A stretch of DNA of 64,000 bases from Acanthornis magna (GCA_036785705.1 JAWUZG010000360.1:434001-498000), one strand, 5' to 3'; counted from the stretch's first letter, positions 49,772 through 63,040 are shown. A program made the numbers and translations. The notes: generated by a model not told the origin, from the sequence alone.

Positions 49772-51949
49772 TGATTTATCCAAAATAAATGGTTTAAGGC
49801 ATCTCAGTATTTTCAATGAGGTATCAATTTGATCTCTTTTTAAGGCCAAGGCCTTGCTCCACTTACAGCAATATGAAGCAAAACTAGTTCCTGGTATTTT
49901 GTGGACAGTCTGTAACAGGGATCACTGATCTGCTTTTTCCTTAAAAAACATGACTTCCATTATATGCATCTATTTTCAGAGGCTTACCATAACTAGGTAG
50001 TGATTGCAAATAGTTATTCAGAACACAAGAGAGCAATATTCAAAAGAAGCTAGTTTGTTTTTAATTTTTTGGCTCTTAGGGAATCAACAAACCTTTAGCT
50101 GAATGCAGTATTCCTGTGCTGAATTAGAAGTGTATAAAGCAAAACAGAAATTACCAAACCAAATATTAACGTGACATAACTATTTATGGTTTCAATTTTA
50201 GGATATCAATCTAACCAGCAAATCCACAAAGTAAGCCCTTTCAGCAGCCTAAAATGAAAAGAAACTGCTGTGACAGTGGCAGCAGTGTCCCAAGACTGTG
50301 AGTATGAAAACAAACAGCCCATCATGGCCTGCCAGCAAGCAGCCAGCAGCCTCTGTGCTCCCTTCATGGTCAGGAGTACCTTTAGCTGCCTGCACATGCC
50401 AAGGGATGCCACCTGTATTTTCACCTTAGCACTCAAGGCAGCAGCTGTGACCACACACTTTCACGTGAAGGAGGCCTGAGTCTATCTCTTGCCCATGCAA
50501 AAGTTAACAGAGCAAACATCTTCCTGTTATTACTGCTCCTCCTGCTTGCTCCCCTTCTCTTCCTTTGAAATTTTGCTGTTATGAACCTGTTATCATCAGA
50601 GCCCATTTGCCACTTGTTATTGTTTTCCTCAGTGGATTTATGTAGCTCTAAGGAGCTGTAGGCAAAGGTATCTCTGCAAGAAATTGTTTAAACTCAATGC
50701 TGCTTTCTTGAACAAATAATGCTCCATTCTACTTCCTTCTCAAAAGTAAGGTGGGAGGTTACATCTTCTGTAGAAAAACTCCACAACAATCTGCAATCTG
50801 AACTAACACAATTCTGCTGATTTCAGGAGCCAGGCAAGGCAGAGTATGTCCTTTGGGTTTCACAAGTTTGCCATGTACAACGAAACCAGTTTCTCTCAAG
50901 GATAATTACTGCCATCTCGTTCAACTTGAAGTCATCCTCCATAATAAAATTCTCACGCTGGGTTTTTCTTTGAAAAAACCACACAAACAAAATTAATTAA
51001 GTACTGGACAACAACCACACTGAGTATTCAAATTATGTAGGTACAAATTCAATGTCTAACATGGTCCTGTAGGACTAGTCATGAACTTGTACTTTTGTGA
51101 GGCAACCTGGGTTGTAATTTTCTTCATGTTCTTTAAGATTATTCTAGAGCCTTGTATGTGGTCTACATTATTGTGTCTTGATCTGTTGGCAGCAAACAAG
51201 TGCTTACGCAGAATGCTGTATTTCTTGGAGAGTCTGTTAAAAATGCTTTCCTTGATTAGTCTGTATTCATGTCAGTTTGCACATTGAACACAAGAAGAAA
51301 TCTAGAGAAATTTGAGGGGGAAGTGAACTAGATTTGTTCATTCTTCTGATGAGGTTAAGGGAAGACCATGGTCTTTAACTGAACTAAAAGTAGATTTACA
51401 CCACCAAATCCACCCCTGCATAGAAGCTTTCCTTCAGCTAAGTTTACTGGACTGAGACAATAACCGGAATCAAATCATGTCTTTCACACAAGACTAAAAG
51501 CTGCCTTAAATGTCCAAGTAGATCCAGTGATCACTGGAGGAAATGAGCATGGGACTGTCACTGGGCTCATTTCCACAAGCTCTTTCAGAAAGCCTCAAAA
51601 GTCCTTCTCTGAATTTCTGTAGATCTTCCTCTTCCCTCCAGTTCCATTTACATGCTCCTAATGCTCAGCAATCATTTTTTCACTTACAAACAACCAGTTC
51701 TTAACTTATAAAAAATAACACTTTATTTCAGAGTAATTGCAGCATCCATCATCTAGCTCATAAACTGAGAGCTGGAGCCACATGGTCATTTAGTTAATGG
51801 CTTCAAATAATGAGAACTAAACAACAAAAAACCACATCAAAACAAAAAATAAATTATACTAAAGAAACTTTTCATGTTTTGCCAGAGTTTTCTTCCCTGA
51901 CTTAAATTAAAATTTGCAGATATGAAGAGTCTGGCTTGGGGCTGGCATC
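49772..51949. other. Non-coding stretch, nothing recognised
   Basis: Unique sequence downstream of the CR1 3' end. Short frames only. A 7-bp dyad GGTTTTT/AAAAACC lies near 50,963-50,983. Confidence 0.6.
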
Positions 51950-52015
51950 CAAGATATACAGTATCTTAAAAAAAACCAAAAACATGCAAGATATACAGTA
52001 CCTTAAAAAAAAAAA
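51950..52015. repeat. 37-bp tandem repeat, 2 copies, with A runs
   Basis: CAAGATATACAGTATCTTAA at 51950 and CAAGATATACAGTACCTTAA at 51987 are near-identical, and each is followed by an A run. Offset is 37 bp. Probably a slippage duplication. Confidence 0.85.
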
Positions 52016-53039
52016 ATCAAAGATGCATTCCTTTTTCTCAGTAAGAAATCCTTCTAGACCACATTTTTCTCATGGTACAGAAATTCAGCCAGTGTCCCTT
52101 ACTTGGACTAAAATTGTCAAATAGTACGTGAAGTAATTGAAACTTTCACAAGTATGTGGAAACTATTTAAGATGTCTAATGGAGATGTTGGAAGACCAAT
52201 TATGATGATTTCTCCCCATAGAAGAGACTTGGAATCTAACATGAAAATACTTTCTTAACACACATCACACTGCTTTCTCACAAACCAAACACTTCTTGTT
52301 CAAAAGCGCAATAAATTGTATCCAAAACTATAGATAGTAGAGTGTTCATGCTAGTCAGCGAAATAAAGAGGGCAGAAAATTGTGTATTCAGAAGAAAAGT
52401 ATTACAGAATTTCATACATCAACCTAAATATATCTACATCATCTCTGCATTAAGAATAAAACACCAATTTCTGCTTCACTACCGAGTCTTTCCTTTTCTT
52501 TAGAAGAGTAGGAGTATATACATCTATACATATATTACATTTACATACAAATGGAGGGTTTTTTCCTAAAAGCACTACTAAGTATCTTAGGAGGCTATCA
52601 AAATAAAAATAACAGGATGGACTTTATCAGTAGGCTTTTATAGGCTAAGCTCCACTCAAATAGGAAGTTAACACACTCAGCAAACTTTCAGGCAGCTCTG
52701 AGCTAGGCAGAGTTGCTGACAGGATAAGGGCCAGAGCCTGTCCAAAAGACTTCAGTAAATTTGGGAGCTAACCAACAGACATGTCACAACCTTCAACAGG
52801 GAAAACCACAGAATTCTGCAACGAGAGCGGAATAACCCCATGCATTGACTGAAACCTTACCAAGCAGCAGCCCTAAGAACATGCCTGTGATGTTTCAGTG
52901 GACACCACACTGCAGAAGTGAGCCCTCACTGTGAGCAAAATAAATTGCACGCTGAACTGCATCTGGAGGAGCGTGGCAGCAGAATAGGGGAGGCTGGTGC
53001 TCAGACAGCCTGGGGAGACCTTCAGTTCAAGAGGGATGC
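52016..53039. other. Non-coding stretch upstream of an old CR1 remnant
   Basis: No gene is recognised. The last 90 bases may already belong to the CR1 remnant that follows, but the match there is too weak to place the boundary. Confidence 0.5.
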
Positions 53040-53465
53040 AGAGAAAATAGAAAAGGTTCGACAAAGGTCCATATCCTGCGTAGAGATGCTGAAGGAGCTG
53101 GGCCTGGTAAGTTTGGTAAAGAAGAAACCACAGAGGTGTTTAATATCTGCTTACAACTATTGGAAGGGCAGTTCTTTGGACACCACTGGCAAACTCCTCT
53201 TGGTAGTGTCAGACAGCATAAAAAGGAAAACAACCACACAAAGCTGTTTTAGAGATTGAAGTTGGACAGCTGGAAAAAAATTTCCCTAGCAGCACTGGAA
53301 TAGGTCATCAAACAGGCTGAGAGATTCTGTCCTTAGAAGGTTCATCCAGACAAAGCAATGGCTGATCCAGTCCTTGGTTTCAACAGCCCTCTTCCAAGTG
53401 GTAGAACCTTGGCATATTGGAGGACTAGAACCAATCAGCCCTTGAAGGGCCTTCAAGATGGCATT
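53040..53465 (+). mobile_element. Old, degraded CR1 LINE 3' remnant
   Basis: Within the frame at 52918-53259, MLKELGLVSLVKKK and LISAYNYWKGSS resemble the CR1 ORF2 C-terminal block usually reading LRELGLxSLEKRRLRGDLI and YNYLKGG, and a following SDSIKRK matches the SDRTRGN position. Frameshifts then lead through QLEKNFPSS to a tail (GGACTAGAACCAATC...GGGCCTTCAAG, about 53,425-53,460) that looks like a worn CR1 3' end without clear octamers. It is more diverged than the copy at 48,440, so it is an older insertion or an older subfamily. Same orientation as that copy. Boundaries are approximate. Confidence 0.7.
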
Positions 53466-56400
53466 TTTATCATTCCCCAAAAATAGTAAAGTTACAAACT
53501 ATCCTTCCATTCACAATCTACTATTTTACTGATCAGGTACTGTAAATGTTGATTTTTTTTCCTTTATTTCTACTAGATTTTTTCAATGCAATACATGTAT
53601 TCACAGAACCCAATATCTCAGGGCTTCTTTACACTATTACAAAAAGCTGTTCTTAAACATGACCACATGTGCATCTGCCTAATCTGAAGATCATTTACAA
53701 GACCTATATCACAATGTTAATTCTTTTATTTCTTGCTTAATTAAGTACTGTTTCTATCCCTGTACAATATTTGGATTTTATAAGAGAGCTACATTGTTAC
53801 ACGTTCACTGGCATCACAAACTGGACATTAAGTACAGCTGAGGGAGATTGAAAAGAGTGCTGAAAATGCATCAGCCAGGCAGCATCACCTCCAAAAATAA
53901 TGTCATCATTCTCATTATAACCTCTGTACTTGCTTAGAATGAACTGATGAATTTGCACCAAAGTGCTGCATACGAAAAGGGGGCATAACATTCAGGAAAT
54001 AGAGGTCACTAAAAACCACTTTGTTCAATGAAATTCAAAAGTTTCAATCAGTGACAAAGTTTCTTTCTTAAAAGGTAGTTCCTTAAAACTCTAACCAGGT
54101 AATGATGTGTCAGTATTCAAACTAGACACAAATGGCAGCCTTCATCTCCAAAAGAGAGCATATGTGCCAGTTACAGGCAATTTTTGTATGGCTTTGTAAA
54201 GATGAAAGGCAGATGCTTAGGGAAAAGCAGCAGAAAGCCCATCACAGTAACCTCAAGGCATAATGACTCCCTGAGATCCTCAAGGACTCGGAGCTGGGAG
54301 GAGGCTGGGGAATGGGCGCTCACCCCACACTGCTGAGCCGCTGGCCACTAGCTCTGCCCCAAGGGTGCCACTCCCCAGCCCCAGTGGGGCCCAGCCTTGC
54401 CCTTTCCTCCCCACACATTTGGGGGGCTGCATCCTCCTCATACACTTCTCTGGAGGCAGGAATCACTGCTGCCTTGGCAGCCTGTTTCTCATTAACAACC
54501 TGGTTTTGTTTGCAAATAAGTGCAAGGTATTGTTTGAAGATGCAGCCTTTGCTACCTTTTGCTGCCTTGGCCATCACATACCCCGTGGGCTATCAGGGTT
54601 CTTCCAGAGAGCCACCCAAGTCCAGTACCACCAGGGAAAGGGAAGAGATCCTATGTTAAGTTGTCCAGGAAAGAAAGTCTGTATCTCTTCAGTGGGTCAC
54701 TAAGCATCCTAACTTCAAAATGAAAAATAACAAATGGAGAAATCAACCAGCACTTATTTAGAAGTCGCTGCAGTATGGAAAATGAAGAAAAGCAGCAACA
54801 GCAGCAACCCTCCCCCCACACAGAGGAAAGCTGGAAGGCTGAGGATGTCCTTGGATGCTTTCCAATAACAGGCAGGCACACTTCATGCTGCTGCAGCTAC
54901 ATAAATGTGCTTGCTTGCGAATTCAGCAAGTGTGTTGCCATCAATAAACTGTTTTAAATAAGAAGCTTTGATGCAAATAGTTTGCTCTGATCTTTAGTTA
55001 GTGAAAGGAAAAAGTGTCTTACAGCAGCAAAGAGAATCTCTCTGCAGCAGATCACAAGTACATCATGTACAAATACATGCCCTTTAACCACTTTCAATAC
55101 TTCTTTGCCAATTTGAACTTCTAGCACAATGTAATCCAAATAAATTGAGATCAGAATAACCATCTGATTTCACATGCAACACATACTATAATTATTTTTA
55201 TATACTATAAGCATAAAGGTTAATTTAAAATAAACTGCTAGTGCCTATCTAAAATTATTAATGGAAAATATTCAAAAATTGTTTAACATTTGTCTATCTA
55301 AATACTTGAAATATTACTGAGGGTTAGCATGATTGACACCACTTTAAATACCCGGAACAGCACTCACTACTTTCTAGGCCCCCAACACTTGTGTTCAGAT
55401 GCAAGTGCTGGCTCCTCAGTGCTTGTGCCAATGGAGACCCTTGAGGAAGAGAAACTTAAATATTCTGGGGCAAAACGTCGTCAGTGCAGAACAGAGGAAA
55501 ACGGAGAAGTTTATCTCCACAGCACCCCAGAGAGTCCCTGTGGCTTGGGCAGGGGACAGAAACACATTCAGGCATTAGTTTCCCAAAACATACTTTTTTT
55601 TGTTCATTAAAGCTGATATGGAAAATTTGTTAGGAGTACAGCGGGAGCAGGTTAGACCAAGGCTTGAATAATTTCCTAGCTGATGCAGGTATAACTCATC
55701 CTGCAGGTATGGAGTTCCTTCTATCAAACAGGTAGAGAAGTGAGACAGAAATCCCATAAACGTCACCCCAAATTGTCAGCTCAGAAATAGAGAATAAAAA
55801 CACATGCATGAAACAAGTCTTTCCAACAGATCAACAGATCAAGTCCCCAACAGCAGCAGCCTATTCCACGATACATTTTGTTCTCATGTACAGTACCATA
55901 AAACTGCTGTTCACATTACTGCAGTGGTTTCCCCCATTAGCTTATGATTGCCGTGGGAATCAAAATCCATTTGAGGGGTTATGGGGAAATGCTGAGGCTC
56001 GTGCAAACAAGGAAGAGCAAGCATTACTATAAATGCCTACAATATATAAACACAGTTACAGTTTGGAAGTTAAAGAACTGAATTAAGAGTGCTATCTGGC
56101 CAGAGAAAGCTGATTAAAGGCAATGGAGATCAAGAAAGTGAGATTACATCTAATTAGTTCACAAAAAAAAAAAGAAAAAACAACTCCTCCAATTCTAAGG
56201 CTGATTAATTAATTAAAATTAGAAAAATATTTGCTACTGAAATGGAAACCACAATATTTAATGTAATGGTAGCTCATCTTTAGAATGAATTTTAGAATTA
56301 GAAGTAGATTAAATTTAGAATGTAGAACTAGCTCACCCATATAAAGCAGACTTTAATAGTCATCTTTGAGAAAGGACCATAGATTACTAAGTACAGAAAA

Positions 56401-56925
56401 ATACCTGACACAGTATATACCACAAGTCTTTCCGTTACTTTTCTCCATCATACGTATCCTGTATACTTTATGCGAAGTAATGCTCTGGCTAATCATGGAG
56501 TTCATTTCATACAGATCCTATACTTTTGAAAGAATGAGGAAATGTCTTAGCACCTCTAAGCTAGTCCTTAGAAAAATGACCTTTAAGAAAAAATAATTTA
56601 AAAAAAGAGAAAATAGCCTTTCAAAAAGAAGTTTTAAAATTGATTGCCTTCAGAAATCAAATCTTTCCTTTTCCAAAAGAAACATGAGCAATGGAGTAAG
56701 TTAAAGTGGAGAATGTATCTCAAATGTTAAAATCTAATGCACTATGTCAAACTACAGCATCTTGAGGCGATAATTTTACATGGGAATAACAATATACTCA
56801 TATTTTCCAGGCATCCCAAGGTGTGTCAAAGAGATCAGATGAACAAATCAGGATCAGCTGTCAGGACAGAGTCCAGAAATAGCATCTCCCAAGTTCCAAG
56901 TCAGAGCTGGGTTCCCAAGCTGAGT
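53466..56925. other. Non-coding stretch, 3.5 kb, no gene recognised
   Basis: 54,280-54,660 is a G+C-richer patch with overlapping frames on both strands (115, 112 and 85 codons). None is recognisable and CpG is scarce. A short CAG-rich bit lies near 54,792-54,808, and an 11-nt A run near 56,163. The rest is unique AT-rich DNA. Confidence 0.55.
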
Positions 56926-56987
56926 TATGCATATCTGGAATGCATATCTGCATATGCATATGCATATCTGTTTATGCATATCTGGAA
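56926..56987. repeat. Cluster of four TGCATATCTG units with nested palindrome
   Basis: TGCATATCTG occurs at 56928, 56941, 56961 and 56975 (approximate starts). The first and last copies extend to TATGCATATCTGGAA. The centre reads CATATGCATATGCATAT, which is self-complementary in part. The ATGCATAT cores resemble POU-type sites, though a simple tandem origin is sufficient. Confidence 0.8.
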
Positions 56988-58068
56988 ATTAAGGCAAATT
57001 TACTGCTCAGGTATGTTGAATCCATGTCTCTGGAAACCCAGAACCACAGAATGAGTTTGGGCCAGGAATAGCTCAGCATTCCCTTGAAATTAATTACTGA
57101 ATTCAATTGCTTTGCAGAGTCTGCTGGCAGATGTTGGTAATGTTTCAGAATTAAAAAGTAACAATTATAAATAAAATAATTCAGGGAAAATAGTAGATGA
57201 GATTTGCAGACATTGATCCCACAAATGCACCATCAAATAGAACTGCTGAAAATAATATTAAGAAATAAATAAGGAAATAAAATAAGAAATAAAATTAAGA
57301 ATCTAAAAGTTGATAGAAATAATTGGGAAGCTCCAGCTTCTTCTTGGTTTAGAGTCATAAAGAATATCTCCATCATGTCAAGACCAGTCAATGTCATTTT
57401 CCACAGGCCAAAATAGCAGCTTCAGTAGGGCTAGAAAAAAATTAGTTAAAGAAGCCTTTCCATTTCCCAAAGCAGAATTGCTACAACCATACCTTCTCAT
57501 TTTCTCAAAAGTTTTATATTTTTTCTTAATGTTTTATTAAAAATTCTCATTGATTTCTTACTAAGAAATACAATTTTGGCCAACGTGCACATCTCAGACA
57601 TTATTTTAAAGACATTTCTGTAAAAGAAATCATGAGAAGTGTAATAAAAAAGAGGAAAGCACGTCTGTTATAAATCCAATGGAACAACAACTTTCAAATT
57701 CTAAAAAATCATGAAAATCTATTCTTTGGAAGGTTTTTAGCAAGTCTAAAGAACATAATTTATAAGGAATCTTCACAGTCACAGTCAATTTAACAGAAGC
57801 TCCACCTAGACCAAAAATTAATAGCATCACACAAACCTTCCATTTTTATCTCCATTTCTTTCACTGGGTTTCCTTGGCCAGACAGGACCCTTAACCAGCT
57901 TCAGGTCACTTCTAGGTATAGTTGTGTTTGCAATGAGCCACACAGGGACCCCTCCTGTGAAGCCTGAACTCTGCAAGCTGGGCATTGGCTGGGTTTTTTC
58001 CAAATTCTTGTTTGAAAATTAAAATGATATTCACCCTTGATATTCTTGATGATTAGATACTCTGTGTG

Positions 58069-58108
58069 CATATATATTTTTATATATATATTTACATACA
58101 CATATAGT
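58069..58108. repeat. (TA)n-rich microsatellite
   Basis: TATATAT runs broken by short T stretches and TTACATACACA. The Tyr/Ile-rich peptide frames on both strands here come from the repeat. Confidence 0.85.
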
Positions 58109-59460
58109 CCTGGGTGCATGGCAATCATTCGCACACACAAACAATGGATATTCAATGCAAATGTGAAACTGCAAATGCACAAATTGTTTCTTAATACTCA
58201 TCTTCCCATCAATGAATATAATATAAATGATAATAATAAATATAAATTAATACTAAATTAATACTGAGTACTTGAAATATTTCTACACGCACTAACAGTC
58301 TCTAGGATTAACACCAAATTTGACCAGAGGATAATAGTCATAACAACTCTCACCAGCAGTAGCCTCTTTCTGTCATTTTTAACATCCAAAGGGTAAAGAA
58401 AAACTAATCTGAGCCAGGGTTTCTTTCTGTATGCTACAGATAGTCATCTCTGGCATCAGCAGACTGAGTCCAGGCTTCACATTGATTTTCTTTTTTCCTC
58501 ATGTATACAGAGAAATTGAAGACCTATGCATTTCTGTTAAATGAGGTTCTGCCTTAGCTAATAGCAAACTATGACAATGGTCTGCAAAGAATTGGGGAAA
58601 AGGAAGCAGGCTTTCAAAAAAATTCACTACCAGCAGCTGTAAATTCATAACTGTCAATAAAATTGCTGAGGTTTTTATATGCACATTAACAGCATGCTTC
58701 AGTGTAAAATGGGATTCTTAATTCTTTCCACAGAGCATTAAATCATATTTAAGATAAAAGGAATCCTCAATCAGCTACTGACAGGGTCCCTCCCTATCAA
58801 AAACACTCTGCTCCCTATGTTTGTACTTTGTTGACTTCAACAACAATCTAATTGCAAAAATTCTTCTCAAAGTATAATATAAAACAATAGGGTGCAATTG
58901 CACAACATATGTTGCTCTTCATTTACTCTAAGCACAATTCCAGGAGCCTAATGTGTTTTCTTGTAATGCCAGTAAAATGTATTTCAAAAGGAAGGTCACA
59001 AGTGGAAGGTGGTGCAGGACAGGGCTTCAAGCTGCATGGGAAATGTTTTCTGTTTGCTTCATACTCCATGAGAGAGCACCCTACACCCTGTGACGATGGA
59101 ATGATGAAGTGGCTCCCAACAGTCTGTCAGGACTCTCTCGGGATACCAGCGGTGATACCTGCGCCTCCAGACAACTGGTGTTACCAAAATGTTTCTCAAT
59201 TCCCAAATCCCGCTGGGCACCAAGGGCACCTTCTTACCCTTGCACACATTTCAGCCCATCCCTCAAAAGTAACATGAATTGTACCAGACAAAATCTGGCC
59301 CTCTGGTATCTCATTCCTTAAGAGATTAATAAAAGTGACATGCAGAGGGTCTCCAACAACATGTCCACCCATCCTTCTCTTAACTTCACTGTCAGTGCAA
59401 ACTAGCTAAGGCACTAGGGCGGCACAGGAGCTGTGAGTATTTAACCCACGACTTGTTGCT

Positions 59461-59473
59461 AAAAAAAAAAAAA
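59461..59473. repeat. Poly(A) run of 13 nt
   Basis: Uninterrupted A13 followed by TTG. No retrocopy body is recognised. Confidence 0.8.
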
Positions 59474-60071
59474 TTGTTAAAGTCCAAAACCTCTGTCACT
59501 AGGACAATATAGCACTTGCATTTATTTTATATTATTATTAATTATTTCTTCATAACTATGGGACTTCCTTTCGGTAGGAATTTGACTGTGACTCGCAGTA
59601 TCTTTATCAGAACTCTGTGCTGGCTGCCCTGTTATGTGTTTACCAGCCCTCTGCCATCCCTCTGCTCCCAGGTCTCCCATGAGCACTGTCACCCAGACCA
59701 AGGGGCTTTCTGGAACGCGACCCTGGTATGCTCAGCTTGCCCTCTCCTCCTACTCAACTCAGTGTGCTGGCACAGCACAAGAGGGATGAAGCAGCAGGCA
59801 TTTGGTTTCCCAACCTTCTCCAGAGCAAATGACATCTCGAGTGACCTGTTATTATTGAACTGGGTTTTAATGAAGTGCTGGTACTCCACACCATGACACA
59901 AAGAACATATGTGGCTGCAAGTAATTAATTACATTCTTGAAGAACCTAATAAGAAACTCTCATGTTTAAAGCACTTTATGGCAACTGTTAATTTTTTCTC
60001 TCTAATTATCAGAGTAGCAATGGAGTAATGCACTTTTCACCTCCAACTTGCTTATTTTTCATTTCCTTCAT

Positions 60072-60100
60072 CCAATAGCTTTGTTTATGCTAGCTATTGG
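60072..60100. promoter_or_regulatory. Inverted CCAAT-box pair
   Basis: CCAATAGCT (60072-60080) and its exact reverse complement AGCTATTGG (60092-60100) flank an 11-nt spacer. Each arm contains a CCAAT pentamer, and a third CCAAT lies just downstream (about 60,114). CCAAT is the NF-Y site, and paired inverted CCAAT boxes occur in promoters. No transcript or start-site evidence accompanies it, so the regulatory reading is weak while the inverted repeat itself is certain. Confidence 0.45.
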
Positions 60101-62344
60101 TTCCGTGCAATAACCAATCTTATTTCTCTTTTCAATTTAAAAATATAAAATACATCAAGGATGAAATCAAACAAAAAACTTTAATTTCATCAGAAAAAAA
60201 ATTTTTTTCACAGAAATGTCTGCTATAGGAAATTCACACAATTTTGTTTTCACATTTCCAAAGAGAATGGATTTTAGTATTGTGACTCTCTCAGGGGTCT
60301 GTCTTCAGGTGCTGAAGATGCTAAGCAGAGACACATCACCTTGAAGAAGTGATGAGCACCTCCTGTTGAGCACTGAAAATCAGTGGTGGTGTGCAAACCC
60401 GAAACTATTGACAATTCAGACTTTTTTACACTAACTTCAGGAAGCTACATTCTGATTCCGTGCAAAATAGAAATATGTTTTTTCACCATGCTGACCTGTT
60501 TGACAAGTACGGACAGCCCTATGTGTTAAAGAGGAATCTACACAGAAATCAGAGGAACCAGGATCTGAGAAACAGCTTTGCTCTTCCGTGCTGGACCACA
60601 AGCAACTCTGAAACCATTGACCTTCTTCAGTAGCCTGACCCAAAACCACTGTCCAGCAGCAGAATTTCAATACCAGGCCCTAACTGCTGAAGGAATATTG
60701 TTCATGCTGATATGAAGTTTCACATTGATCAAATGTAACAAACCCCCATTTAATCTTTCACTAATTTTAATATACTGAAAACTACTGCAAAGAACTTGCT
60801 GCTTGCTGTTATTGTAGAACAGAGTTATTGTGTGAAGAAATGAAGAAAGCACCCACACACTGAGATGACCTTTCTGAATACTTCTTTATGGTTGGTCTGA
60901 ATGTTATTTTTCAAAGCCAAACTAATCTTAAACCTTTATTTTATGCAGCTGAAAACTGGCCAAAGCAGGAAAAAAGAAACTCTGAGGATACTAATCCATA
61001 TGCCCCTAAATTTATACCTTTCCCAAATGAAAGAAAACCAACCATTCCCTATAAGTACATACAATTAATATCTATATAATAAAACATAACCAATTTCAGG
61101 AAAAAGCAATTATTCCAGGAATTCTTAAAATTATTTCCAACATTACAGCAGCTCCATGTATCTCTGCTTTTAGCTGCTGAAGTGGAGTCACGACACCTGC
61201 CTCAGCAGACGGCCGTGCACGCACTGCAGAGCCACAGGCACCGGCTTGGCTTGTTAATGTGCACTGAGGCTGCTGCTGCTCAGAAGAGGACAGCCACCTC
61301 AAGAACAATTATTTTGTCTTTTAGCACTCCTGTTGCAGTAGCTGCAGCCAAAGCACTTAAAATGCCATCTATTTGCTGCCATCTACAAGTGTCAGGATAG
61401 AACTAGAGAAGCACAGACACCTATGGTAAATAGGCTTGCCTTTGCAAGCCTAATGGGAGGATGAAAGCCTTGTTTTTTGGGAAAATTAACCTGATGAGTT
61501 CTGCTAGTTTGTCCCTTGAAACACAACTCACAGGTGAAATAGTGCATCCTCAGAAATGAGGAGCATAATGATGCTTTATTGCTTGAGAAAGCCACATGCC
61601 TCTAGAGAATTTGTGTCATCATATACCAGGAGTAAGGCTGATGGAGCTGGCTTTAGGCTCTAATAAAGGAGGTGGAAAGAGATGAAAAAACACCATGACA
61701 AAAGATGCTTTTGTTACTTGTTGAGATTAATCTGAATCAAAATGTGTTCACAGTTATAATTTCTTCTACAACTGGAAAAAACTGCCAGTAAGAACAGCAT
61801 GATTTTACTTTCCAATGCCACTGTAATTCTTATTCCTATCAAAGGAGGCTGAAAAAATTGACAAGTTATTTCATTAGGAAATGCAGTTAATTTACAGGCA
61901 GGGTAATTTTCCCCCTACAAAATTGTATAATGAGCTTTAAACTCACTAAATAAAGGGTCTCTTCTCTGAGTGATTATGCTTCATTTACACAGGAATTAGT
62001 GGTGACTGGACCTCCTTTCAGAGTAGCTTTAAAAGAGTTACATTACAAAAAAACGTCAACAGCTTTGAAAAATATCCTAACAGTCAACGGACTAAAAAAC
62101 ACTTCTCAGTGCAGCAGTGCATACATACATTGTCTTCATAAATATCTTTCAAAGGATAAGCACATAGCTGTTAAATCACATACCAGAATCCAGCAAATCT
62201 CTAATACTGCTTTCTTATTACATTACTCACTTAGGCATTATGCTGATTGAATGTATAGAAAAGCCTAAAAAAACAGATGGACAAGAATGTGAAGGAGCAA
62301 TACTTTCCTCTTCAAAAATTGCCCTCACTCTATTCAATGCTAAC
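60101..62344. other. Non-coding stretch, 2.2 kb, nothing firmly recognised
   Basis: An A8T7 junction lies just outside its central part near 60,193. A 9-bp stem TAGGCTTGC/GCAAGCCTA with a 4-nt loop is at 61431-61452. A slightly CpG-richer patch occurs at 61,190-61,250. No gene recognised. Confidence 0.55.
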
Positions 62345-62405
62345 TATTTATTTATTATATTTATTATGATTTGTTATTATTGTTGTTATTATTATTATTA
62401 TTTTA
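62345..62405. repeat. (TTA)n-type AT microsatellite
   Basis: TTTA/TTATTA units with a few G interruptions, ending in TTATTATTATTATT. The Tyr/Ile-rich end of the frame at 62240-62428 comes from it. Confidence 0.88.
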
Positions 62406-62824
62406 TCGTGGATTTTTTTACTGATTAGTCTGTCTAAAGAACAGACCCTTTGGTTTATAGCCAATTCTTACCAAATGTAGTCTAGTTCAGTTTTCATATA
62501 ATTAAGTGGTAGCTAGAAAACCCCAGCATCTCCAAAATGCATGCATTTTTGGATATTTACATAGAAACTAGGCAGTAGAAACCATTCCCAACAGCAGCAT
62601 GTTTATGGTATCATGATGGTAGTAGATATGGCACATAAATAGTGTTTGTCCCTGGCAAGTTACTGAAAGTAATTAAAGTTCCTGTTACCTAGAGCAGTTG
62701 ACCCTGAGGTTGTGGAAGTAGGAGAAATATATTTGGAAGTTTCAGTTAAAAATTTCACCTCCCTTTCTTCCTTCGTAGTGTAGGAAGTCCTAATCGTCTT
62801 TCCACTGTACCGCAGAAGTGAGAT
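62406..62824. other. Non-coding stretch, nothing recognised
   Basis: Unique AT-rich sequence. The palindromic ATGCATGCAT sits near 62,538. No gene seen. Confidence 0.6.
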
Positions 62825-62925
62825 TCATAATATTTAAGGTCTGGAAGGGGCCATTTAATCATGAAGCCTGTCCTCCTTTATCATGGCATTTCGTAAGAGG
62901 TCTACGATCACACAGAATCAGTGAC
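62825..62925 (-). mobile_element. Possible ancient CR1-family 3' end, minus strand
   Basis: On the plus strand it reads ATTCATAATATTTAAGG, then TCTGGAAGGGGCCATT, then a CCTCCTTTATCATGGC block. This resembles the reverse complement of worn CR1 3' ends common in birds and turtles (ATTCTATGATTCT at the end, then GG(A)CCATT and a CCTCC block). Short and diverged, so the call is tentative. Confidence 0.4.
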
Positions 62926-63040
62926 ATCTGTGCAAGTGCTTAACTAAATCTAAGCCAAAATATCCTGAGTCGGCACCACAGACCATCACAACAGCACAGT
63001 TAGCTTACAGGGAATGGGGAGAAAATAATTTTAAAAGGAA

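Larger units (their letters stand above)
56988..60071. other. Non-coding stretch, 3.1 kb, with small simple repeats
   Basis: Holds an AAATAAG-type A-rich patch (57251-57302), a 17-bp palindrome ATTTCTTACTAAGAAAT (about 57,552-57,570), a TA-rich microsatellite (58069-58108) and an A13 run (59461-59473). The longest frame, 126 codons at 59516-59896, is unrecognised. Confidence 0.55.

Noticed and set aside
54300..54660. G+C-rich patch as a CpG island
   Set aside because: G+C is raised but only a handful of CpG are present, so it does not meet the threshold.
59516..59896. 126-codon frame as a secreted or membrane protein
   Set aside because: The hydrophobic start comes from AT-rich sequence and no family is recognised.
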